Assembly (NCBI GenBank): GCA_029982105.1
Contig: JARRCQ010000033.1
Location: 1-10,308, forward strand
Direction of reading: 5' to 3'
DNA: 10,308 bases
Source: Candidatus Atribacteria bacterium
GTDB lineage: Bacteria; Atribacterota; Atribacteria; Atribacterales; Caldatribacteriaceae
A model generated the notes under the pieces. That model was not told the DNA's origin and did not search any database. It was given only the letters and a program-made list of their open reading frames with translations. A program made the translations under genes and the position numbers. Shown piece after piece: positions 1-5,537 of this stretch; within the stretch, counting starts at the first letter, position 1; every line of letters begins with the position of its first letter.

Positions 1-380
1 GTGGGACCATTATTTCCCATATCTACATGAATTTCTACGTTATAGTTAGAAAGATGATTATCAGGAAAAGAATTCAAGAACTCCATCAGTTTTTGAGAAG
101 TTTGCAGAGAAAGCAATGCTTCCTGATAAATCCTCTCCCGGATGGTATAAAAGTTATGAATGTGAGTTTTTCGCCAGAAATATCTGGCTCCCCAACCTAT
201 CCTGTGGATAACAATAGCAGTAACGAATAACTGTACTGGGGGAGATTCATCTGTTTCCCGAGAATCAGTTCCAATAATCAACCGATAATGAAACTGGGGC
301 TCCTCCCTTATAAAGTTAAAAATAGAATGAACTGTGTCTTTGAAACTCAGCCATCCCTGGGTAGGGCTGTAAAAATGCAA
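1..380 (-). CDS. YkuK/DUF458 family RNase H-like protein, 5' part
   Basis: The reverse strand encodes 126 codons that run off the left edge. The N-terminus reads MHFYSPTQGWLSF if a TTG at 380-378 is the start. Residues 33-40 read RLIIGTDS, with the Asp of the RNase H-like fold at position 39. Later come VTAIVIHR (53-60) and VEIHVDMGNNG (115-125). This order matches the YkuK (DUF458) family of predicted RNase H-like proteins found in Bacillota and some thermophiles, whose biochemical role is unsettled. The start is uncertain: the TTG has no clear ribosome binding site, a good SD-like AGAGAGGTGAG lies about 40 bases upstream, and an in-frame TGA at 416-414 limits extension. The gene diverges from pcm. 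I am confident of the family and less so of the start. Confidence 0.8.
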   Translation of the reverse strand, partial: MHFYSPTQGWLSFKDTVHSIFNFIREEPQFHYRLIIGTDSRETDESPPVQLFVTAIVIHRIGWGARYFWRKTHIHNFYTIRERIYQEALLSLQTSQKLMEFLNSFPDNHLSNYNVEIHVDMGNNGP

Positions 381-484
381 ATCTTGAGAAACTACTAAAT
401 CGCGGTCTTTAACTCACCTCTCTTTTTGCATTTATTTTATCACTAAAAATATATTTTTGCTTATCATTTTGCTTAATTAAAGTT

Positions 485-594
485 AAAATTATAGTATCCC
501 GCAAAACTGGTTAAACTGTTGAAAGTTTAAAAAGAGTAAGTTACATCAGAAGTCAAAAATGGAATCACCATACATTGCGGGATGCTATAATTTT
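485..594. repeat. 20-bp inverted repeats around a 70-bp core (MITE-like or divergent promoter)
   Basis: The arms at 485-504 and 575-594 are reverse complements at 19 of 20 positions (AAAATTATAGTATCCCGCAA and TTGCGGGATGCTATAATTTT). The 70-base core codes for nothing apparent and holds a smaller perfect hairpin, TTAAACT/AGTTTAA at 511-517 and 524-530. Each arm contains TATAAT pointing outward, left toward the ykuK-like gene and right toward pcm. The pair could be the ends of a miniature inverted-repeat element, with a TA dinucleotide at each outer edge, or a duplicated regulatory site in a divergent promoter region. The repeat is directly visible; its nature is not settled. Confidence 0.65.
583..591 (+). 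promoter_or_regulatory. Extended -10 promoter element pointing rightward
   Basis: TGCTATAAT in the right inverted-repeat arm is a perfect TGnTATAAT extended -10. No convincing -35 lies 17 bases upstream, as is common for extended -10 promoters. Transcription would begin near 598, just before the hairpin cluster, giving a long structured leader to pcm or a separate small RNA. The left arm has TACTATAAT, so its leftward copy lacks the TG. Confidence 0.45.
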
Positions 595-631
595 CTCAGT
601 GATTTTTTCTTTTTGTATTTATTTTTGAGTT

Positions 632-657
632 TACTGGTGGAGCTTTTTCCACCAGTA
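632..657 (+). terminator. Hairpin with T-rich tail (candidate intrinsic terminator 1)
   Basis: TACTGGTGGA (632-641) pairs perfectly with TCCACCAGTA (648-657) around a six-base loop. The following 25 bases are T-rich (GTGTTTATTTTTCTTTC). In form this is a rightward intrinsic terminator, although no gene lies upstream on this strand within the window. Confidence 0.5.
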
Positions 658-879
658 GTGTTTATTTTTCTTTCTTTTGTCTTTTGAGGGTTATAAGGGG
701 GGGCACTCCCCTATAGTTTGGATTCCTGATAAAAACATTCAGGAACGACAACGCGGAGGCGTTTTTCTCCGGGTTAATTTTGGCTCCCTTGACCTTGCCT
801 TTTTTTGGGAGTGATAGGGGTATCCCCCGGGGTATCCCCCTATAGTCAGGTTTATAAGGGGGAAAGAATTCCCCCTTAT

Positions 880-925
880 ACTGAGGAAAGTTTTTTCTTC
901 CTCAGTGGTTTTTATCTTTTATTTT
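880..925 (+). terminator. Hairpin with T-rich tail (candidate intrinsic terminator 2)
   Basis: ACTGAGGAA (880-888) pairs perfectly with TTCCTCAGT (898-906) around a T-rich loop, followed by GGTTTTTATCTTTTATTTTT. This has the form of a rightward intrinsic terminator about 60 bases before the likely pcm start. With no upstream gene on this strand, it would end a transcript started inside the intergenic region, or attenuate pcm. Confidence 0.5.
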
Positions 926-982
926 TGTTTACGCCGTAGGCTGTATTTTGTGGTTAACTATGAATTTAACTCCAAGAGTACA

Positions 983-1723
983 ATGAAAAACTATTTATGG
1001 GTAACAATAATTTTAATAATAGGGATTTCTTCTCTTTTCTACCTGTGGAGTGGTAAATCGGAAAACAATTCTTTATCTTTAGAAGGATGGGAAGATAAAC
1101 GTACCAAAATGGTAGAACAACAAATAAAAAAGAGAGGAATTAAAGACCCTCTGGTCCTCCAAGCCATGCAAGAGGTGCCCCGTCATGAGTTTGTCCCTGA
1201 AAATCTACAGAATCAAGCTTATGATGATATTCCTCTTCCCATCGGATACGGGCAGACCATTTCTCAACCCTATATTGTGGCTTTAATGACTGAAAATCTA
1301 CAAATCGTGCCAGGATGCAAGGTATTAGAAGTGGGAACAGGTTCAGGGTATCAAGCAGCTATTTTAGCCCAGATGGGATGCCAGGTTTATACCATAGAGA
1401 TAATCAAAGATTTAGCCGAGGAAGCAGAGAAAAAAATGAAAAAATTAGGTTATCACAACGTAATGGTCAAACGGGGAGACGGATACTTAGGATGGGAAGA
1501 AGAAGCTCCTTTTGATCGAATAATAGTAACCTGCGCCGTGGACCATCTTCCTCCTCCTCTTCTTGCTCAGCTAAAAGAAGGTGGAAAAATGGTTATCCCA
1601 GTAGGCCCTCCCTGGAGTGTACAGAGTCTGTGGATAGTAGAAAAAACAGAAGATGGTATCACCACTCGAGATTTAGGAGCAGTAAGATTTGTTCCTCTAA
1701 CTCGAGAAATTCAAGGAGAGTGA
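983..1723 (+). CDS. pcm: Protein-L-isoaspartate O-methyltransferase with N-terminal membrane segment
   Basis: This SAM-dependent enzyme methylates the carboxyl group of L-isoaspartyl residues so that damaged proteins can be repaired. With the ATG at 983 the product is 246 residues. Residues 4-21 form a hydrophobic segment, and the methyltransferase domain begins near residue 36. The family signature is present: PRHEFVP (66-72), the active-site loop GYGQTISQP (88-96) with Ser94, SAM-binding motif I VLEVGTGSGYQ (114-124), and the C-terminal RFVPLT (235-240). A longer frame reaches a GTG at 905, but that lies inside a terminator-like hairpin, and the membrane segment starts naturally at 983. Most family members are soluble and cytoplasmic, so the N-terminal extension is unusual. 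The GTPase frame begins seven bases after the stop, suggesting one transcript. Confidence 0.9.
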   Translation: MKNYLWVTIILIIGISSLFYLWSGKSENNSLSLEGWEDKRTKMVEQQIKKRGIKDPLVLQAMQEVPRHEFVPENLQNQAYDDIPLPIGYGQTISQPYIVALMTENLQIVPGCKVLEVGTGSGYQAAILAQMGCQVYTIEIIKDLAEEAEKKMKKLGYHNVMVKRGDGYLGWEEEAPFDRIIVTCAVDHLPPPLLAQLKEGGKMVIPVGPPWSVQSLWIVEKTEDGITTRDLGAVRFVPLTREIQGE

Positions 1724-1729
1724 GAGAAG

Positions 1730-1801
1730 TTGCCAGCTAACTTAACTCCTCAATATTTAGAAGCAGAGGCTCGTTATCGAAGTGCCAAAACACCGGAATA
1801 A
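1730..1801 (+). pseudogene. N-terminal segment of the TGS-GTPase frame, cut off by in-frame TAA
   Basis: From the TTG at 1730 (preceded by AAGGAG at 1713-1718) the frame reads MPANLTPQYLEAEARYR, then SAKTPE, then TAA at 1799-1801, then KLKALEEMLAIIPKHKGTEKL in the same frame as the downstream GTPase. This is the usual opening of this GTPase family, where the stop position normally holds Glu (PEEKL). One base change, GAA to TAA, explains the break. Confidence 0.75.
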
Positions 1802-1813
1802 AAACTAAAAGCT

Positions 1814-2686
1814 TTGGAAGAAATGTTAGCAATAATACCCAAACATAAAGGAACGGAAAAACTACAAGCAGAAATCAAACAAAAAATCTCTAAACTTCGC
1901 AAATCTCAGGAAGAAAGAAAAAGCAAAGGGAAAACGTTTGACCCCTACCTCATAGAAAAAGTAGGTGCTGCTCAAATCGCCATAATCGGCTCTCCTAATA
2001 GCGGAAAATCCACTCTTCTCTCCCTTTTAACTCATGCCCATCCCGAAATTGCCGACTATCCTTTTACTACTATTTCTCCTCTTCCGGGAATGATGGAATA
2101 TGAAGATATCCAAATTCAGCTTATTGATTTCCCTCCCTGGTTGGAAGGAAAAATAGAAGGTCACGCTTTAGGTGCTTTAGGAAGAGCCGACGGAGTGATA
2201 ATAGTAATGGATGGCAAAAGCGAGAATTTATTAGAAGAAATGGAAAGTCTCCTTAAAGATTTAAAAGATAGTAAAATAGAATTAAGCAAAGGAAAGTCGC
2301 TTATTTTAGTGAATAAGATAGAAACGCCACTGGAGCAGGAGAATTTATCCATTTTTAAAGAATTATATGGGGAAAGATTTACCATCCGAGGGGTTTCTCT
2401 TCTCCGCATCTCCGAAGAAGAAAAAAAGGAGTTAAAAAGAGATATTTTTAATTTAGCTGGCATTATAAGGATATACAGTAAGCCTCCCGGGAAACCTCCA
2501 GATTTATCTCGCCCTTTTATCCTAAAGAAAGGAGAAACAGTAAAAGACTTAGCTTCTACCATACATAAAGACTTAGCTCATACTTTAAAAGGAGCTCGGG
2601 TGTGGGGGTCAGCTAAGTTTGAGGGACAGCTGGTTACTCCCGATTATATTTTACACGATAGGGATATAGTAGAAATTAAGGTGTAA
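1814..2686 (+). CDS. Obg/DRG-type GTPase with C-terminal TGS domain (N-terminus interrupted)
   Basis: The product resembles the DRG-like branch of the Obg GTPase superfamily. Counting from the TTG at 1814, a charged helical region (1-45) is followed by the G domain: G1 GSPNSGKST (59-67), G2 around Thr85-Thr86 (YPFTTISP), G3 DFPPW (105-109) and G4 NKIE (167-170). The TGS domain spans about 234-290 and ends DYILHDRDIVEIKV. Family members are linked to ribosome or RNA-related functions, but the exact role of this branch is unknown. The conserved start lies upstream at 1730 and is cut off by TAA at 1799, so restart at TTG 1814 or ATG 1823, readthrough, gene decay and sequence error are all possible. 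No good ribosome binding site precedes 1814. The G and TGS domains are undamaged. The last 11 bases overlap the end of the convergent radical SAM gene. Confidence 0.85.
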   Translation: MEEMLAIIPKHKGTEKLQAEIKQKISKLRKSQEERKSKGKTFDPYLIEKVGAAQIAIIGSPNSGKSTLLSLLTHAHPEIADYPFTTISPLPGMMEYEDIQIQLIDFPPWLEGKIEGHALGALGRADGVIIVMDGKSENLLEEMESLLKDLKDSKIELSKGKSLILVNKIETPLEQENLSIFKELYGERFTIRGVSLLRISEEEKKELKRDIFNLAGIIRIYSKPPGKPPDLSRPFILKKGETVKDLASTIHKDLAHTLKGARVWGSAKFEGQLVTPDYILHDRDIVEIKV

Positions 2687-3683
2687 TTCCTTCCCAGAAA
2701 CACTGCACGTCTTCGCAATAAGGGTCAGCAAAAAGAGCATAACTCAATGCCCGGCAGCCATAGCAACTTTCCACTTGACAGTGGCTGCACCGGCCTTTTA
2801 AATGTTTCCTATCCTTTAGAGTGGTTAAAAAAGGAGAGTCGAGAGCTTTCTCCAAACCATCTTCTAAAATGTTACCCAGAGGATAAGGAAAACGACGACA
2901 AGGGAAAATAGTTCCTTCAGGCATAAGACAGAGTGCCTCTCCTAAATTACATAAAGCTCCCGACACTTCTATCTCCCCTTCTCTTTTTATCCAGAAAGCC
3001 CGATAAGGAAGAAGGTCGTAAGGGGTGCACTCCAGTTCACAAACCTCTATTAGTTCCTCAATAAAATCTCTCCACTCCTCTCGAGAAAGAACTGCTTCTT
3101 CCATTTCTTTTCCTCTTCCCTGAGGAATAAAACGCTCTATCATCACTCCTTCTACCCCCAAATCTCGAGATAAAGCTAACATAGAAGAGAACTCTTTCAC
3201 ATTCTTTTTACTCAAAGTAAACATAAGCACCACTTCTAAAGAGGAAATTTCCTCAGCCAATCTTATTTTATCCACTACTTTATCAAACACTCCCCGTCCT
3301 CTAACAGCATCATTAGTGAGAGAATGTGCTCCTTCTAGCGATATTTTCAAAGTGGTTAGCTTCTGATATTCCCCTAAACGAAAAAGTATGTCTTTTTCTA
3401 AAAGTAGGCCGTTGGTAATAATCATAAGCTCTTCCACTCGAGAATGGGAGTTGAGATAGCCAAGGAGAGAAAAAAGTTCTTCTCCGAGGATGATAGGCTC
3501 TCCTCCGGTAATATTTATGACGGTATGAAGGTCTCTTTTTTCCAACTCCTCCATTAGAAGATGGGCAACTCTAAGAAGGTGCCTTTCTTCTCTTTCTCCA
3601 TCCTGAAACTTTTCCTGATAGCAATGATGACAGCGCAAGTTACAACGATTGGTAATGTGCCACTGAAAATTAAATGTTTCCAA
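2676..3683 (-). CDS. Radical SAM/SPASM-type enzyme, last gene of sugar-uptake operon
   Basis: The 335-residue product has the radical SAM cluster motif CNLRCHHC (14-21; Cys14, Cys18, Cys21) and the SAM-contacting GGEP (60-63). The C-terminal third is Cys-rich: Cys245, Cys252, G257-x4-Cys262, then Cys299-x2-Cys302-x4-Cys307-x2-Cys310, then Cys323 and Cys328. This resembles a SPASM domain, which binds one or two auxiliary iron-sulfur clusters, with slightly different spacing. Known SPASM or twitch enzymes mature peptides or proteins, or oxidise sugar-like alcohols. The substrate here is unknown. The TTG start at 3683 lies one base after the permease stop, with AAAGGA upstream, so it is probably translationally coupled to the transporter. 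No precursor peptide is visible nearby. The class is firm; the function is open. Confidence 0.85.
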   Translation of the reverse strand: METFNFQWHITNRCNLRCHHCYQEKFQDGEREERHLLRVAHLLMEELEKRDLHTVINITGGEPIILGEELFSLLGYLNSHSRVEELMIITNGLLLEKDILFRLGEYQKLTTLKISLEGAHSLTNDAVRGRGVFDKVVDKIRLAEEISSLEVVLMFTLSKKNVKEFSSMLALSRDLGVEGVMIERFIPQGRGKEMEEAVLSREEWRDFIEELIEVCELECTPYDLLPYRAFWIKREGEIEVSGALCNLGEALCLMPEGTIFPCRRFPYPLGNILEDGLEKALDSPFLTTLKDRKHLKGRCSHCQVESCYGCRALSYALFADPYCEDVQCFWEGITP

Positions 3684-3684
3684 G

Positions 3685-4515
3685 TTATCCTTTTACCGCT
3701 CCTCCTGCTAAACCCTTAACTAAATCCCTTTCAATGAACATAAAAAGAACCACTACGGGAATGAGAGCCAGAATAGCTGCGGCCATCAAATATTGCCACT
3801 GTACTGTCCAGCGACCCACAAAATTATACAAGCCTAAAGTTAGAGGTCTTTTATCCATAGAAGTGATGAAGGTTAGAGCGAACATAAATTCATTCCAGGC
3901 AGTAATAAAAGTATAAATAACCGTAGTAATCACTCCAGGCATAGCGACAGGTAAAAGAACTCTCACTACTGACTGCATTCGAGAACAACCATCGATGAGA
4001 GCAGCTTCTTCTATTTCTTTAGGAACACTGCTGAAATATCCGCTTAAAAGCCAAATAGCAAAAGCTAAAGTAAAAACTCCATTAGTAAAAATAAGGGATA
4101 AAAGATTATTAAGCAAACCTAATCGAGCAATAATTTTAAACAAGGATATAACCACAATCACAGGAGAAAACATTTGTACTATTAAGAAAAGATACATAAT
4201 AAAACTTTTAGCTCGGAATCGTAACCGAGCAACGGCATAGGCAGCAGGAATACAAAGAATAGTGTTAAGGACAGTCGTCCCCACTGCTACAATTAAGCTA
4301 TTCTTAAAATATGTCCCCAGAGGATACTTAAACCACACATCAGAGAAATTGTTTAAAGTAAGGTTTTGAGGAATCCAATGAGGAGGAGTAGTATAAACTT
4401 CCTCTAAAGGCTTCAAGGCCGTAGATATCATTACTAAAAAAGGAAAAAGGAGAACCAAAAGAACAAATATTATCGCCGGATAAACTAAATAATAACTGAA
4501 GGTTTTCTTTTTCAT
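3685..4515 (-). CDS. ABC sugar transporter permease, MalG type
   Basis: This is an integral membrane subunit of a carbohydrate importer, partner of the MalF-type permease encoded just upstream. The ATG at 4515 gives 276 residues (MKKKTFSYYL...). It lies one base after the upstream permease stop and has GAGGAG in front. Membrane segments fall at about 12-34, 71-96, 105-130, 140-162, 184-206 and 245-265. The cytoplasmic EAA loop that docks the ATPase is visible as EEAALIDG (169-176), followed by hydrophobic sequence ending PVAMPG. A longer frame to 4554 would overlap the upstream gene and is unlikely. The substrate cannot be read from the sequence beyond a sugar or oligosaccharide. Confidence 0.93.
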   Translation of the reverse strand: MKKKTFSYYLVYPAIIFVLLVLLFPFLVMISTALKPLEEVYTTPPHWIPQNLTLNNFSDVWFKYPLGTYFKNSLIVAVGTTVLNTILCIPAAYAVARLRFRAKSFIMYLFLIVQMFSPVIVVISLFKIIARLGLLNNLLSLIFTNGVFTLAFAIWLLSGYFSSVPKEIEEAALIDGCSRMQSVVRVLLPVAMPGVITTVIYTFITAWNEFMFALTFITSMDKRPLTLGLYNFVGRWTVQWQYLMAAAILALIPVVVLFMFIERDLVKGLAGGAVKG

Positions 4516-4516
4516 T

Positions 4517-5413
4517 CTATAATATTTCTCCTCTTCTAAAGTAGTTTCGAGCATAGATGATACTAACTGTCAAGAGGATAATAAAAGTTATCACTGCCAT
4601 AGCAGCTGCTGGCCCAAAGCGCAGATACTGAAAAGCATATTTATAAATGTAGGTTATTAAAATGTCAGTAGAGGTACCCGGACCTCCAGTGGTTAAAATA
4701 TAAATAACATTAAAATCATTGAAAGTCCAGAGGATGGAAAGCAAAGTAGCTATGGTTAAAACTCCGCTCAAAAGAGGGAGAGTAACAGAGCGGAATTTAG
4801 CTAAGGACCCTGCTCCATCAACTTCAGCTGCCTCATACAATTCCTGAGGAATAGCCTGTAACCCAGCCAGAAATACCAAAGCCATAAAAGGTATCCCACA
4901 CCAGATGTCTACCCACAAACAGGCAAAAAAAGCAGAGCGAGGATAAGCTAACCATATTGGAGGATTACTCATAATGCCTAAGCTCTGCAAGGTATAATTC
5001 AAAAGTCCAAAATCGTTATTATAAGTCCACTGCCAGATCATAGCACTAATAGGAACAGAACTAGCCCAGGGAATAATAGTTAAGGTACGAACAATTTTTC
5101 TCCCTCGAAAATCCACATTTAAAAGAAGAGCAATGATTAAACCTATAACCGTTTTTGCCGCTACAGCAAGAGCTGTCCACATACAAGAGCGAACTATAAT
5201 TTGCCAGAATTCCGGCTTAGAAAACATATATCTGTAGTTATCTAACCCGGAAAAAGAGACTAATTCTGCTAACTTATTAACTTTGAAAAAAGACATAAAA
5301 AAAACATAAACAATAGGATAAAACATAAACACTATGAGGAAAATAAGAGCGGGCAATAACAGAAGGTAGGCAAAAGTTGATTCGGTCTTCCAGAATTTTC
5401 CAGAACGGGCCAT
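4517..5413 (-). CDS. ABC sugar transporter permease, MalF/UgpA type
   Basis: The 298-residue membrane subunit has a first hydrophobic segment at about 14-40 and at least five more. The EAA loop reads YEAAEVDGAG (193-202) and is followed by FRSVTLPLLSG, as in MalF/UgpA permeases. The conserved IIPWASSVP (113-121) is also typical. The ATG at 5413 has GAGGTAG as ribosome binding site. The gene follows the binding-protein gene after a 124-base gap holding a strong hairpin, and its stop is one base before the next permease, so the two permeases are probably made in equal amounts. No ATPase gene occurs in the operon. Confidence 0.93.
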   Translation of the reverse strand: MARSGKFWKTESTFAYLLLLPALIFLIVFMFYPIVYVFFMSFFKVNKLAELVSFSGLDNYRYMFSKPEFWQIIVRSCMWTALAVAAKTVIGLIIALLLNVDFRGRKIVRTLTIIPWASSVPISAMIWQWTYNNDFGLLNYTLQSLGIMSNPPIWLAYPRSAFFACLWVDIWCGIPFMALVFLAGLQAIPQELYEAAEVDGAGSLAKFRSVTLPLLSGVLTIATLLSILWTFNDFNVIYILTTGGPGTSTDILITYIYKYAFQYLRFGPAAAMAVITFIILLTVSIIYARNYFRRGEIL

Positions 5414-5505
5414 TTTAACTACCTCGATATTTCATAACTAAGGCTGATCATAAAAATCCCTCCCAGTGCTGCATTTCTAAAACAGATTTTAACTTGTGAA
5501 TGTTT

Positions 5506-5531
5506 TGTCCGGGGGACGTAGCCCCCGGACA
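5506..5531. other. Strong GC-rich hairpin between binding-protein and permease genes
   Basis: TGTCCGGGGG (5506-5515) pairs perfectly over 10 bases with CCCCCGGACA (5522-5531) around a six-base loop. Neither strand has a T-run after the stem, so it is not a standard intrinsic terminator. It lies six bases past the stop of the binding-protein gene on the transcribed strand. In many sugar operons, such as malE-malF of E. coli, a hairpin here protects the upstream mRNA and makes the binding protein more abundant than the permeases. That role is inferred. Confidence 0.7.
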
Positions 5532-5537
5532 GCTAAT

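Larger units (their letters stand above)
595..930 (+). other. Cluster of about eight consecutive hairpins; gene-free
   Basis: No coding frame here looks real. The stretch is a chain of inverted repeats: TACTGGTGGA/TCCACCAGTA (632-657), TATAaGGGG/CCCCTATA (692-715), TTCCTGA/TCAGGAA (723-745), CGGAG/CTCCG (754-771), CTCCC/GGGAG (784-811), ATAGGGG/CCCCTAT (814-843), TATAAGGGGG/CCCCCTTATA (853-880) and ACTGAGGAA/TTCCTCAGT (880-906). T-rich spacers separate several of them. The 12-mer GGGGTATCCCCC occurs twice in tandem (817-840). The block could be a structured RNA, a stack of terminators or attenuators ahead of pcm, or nested palindromic repeats. The hairpins are directly visible; the role is inferred. 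Confidence 0.6.

Noticed and set aside
27..230. Small plus-strand frame of 67 codons
   Set aside because: It is the antisense shadow of the ykuK-like gene, whose protein motifs are clear on the minus strand.
595..930. CRISPR array
   Set aside because: The repeats are short, unequal and palindromic, with no regular spacers and no cas genes nearby.
905..982. Longer N-terminus of the isoaspartate methyltransferase from GTG 905
   Set aside because: The GTG lies inside a terminator-like hairpin without a ribosome binding site. The membrane segment and family alignment fit ATG 983.
2161..2562. Minus-strand frame of 133 codons
   Set aside because: Antisense to the GTPase G and TGS domains, with no family features of its own.
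2676..3683. Peptide-maturation locus built around the radical SAM enzyme
   Set aside because: No small Cys-rich or leader-bearing precursor, peptidase or exporter is visible beside it.
5506..5531. Hairpin as an intrinsic terminator
   Set aside because: No T-run follows the stem on either strand, and the operon must continue into the permeases.
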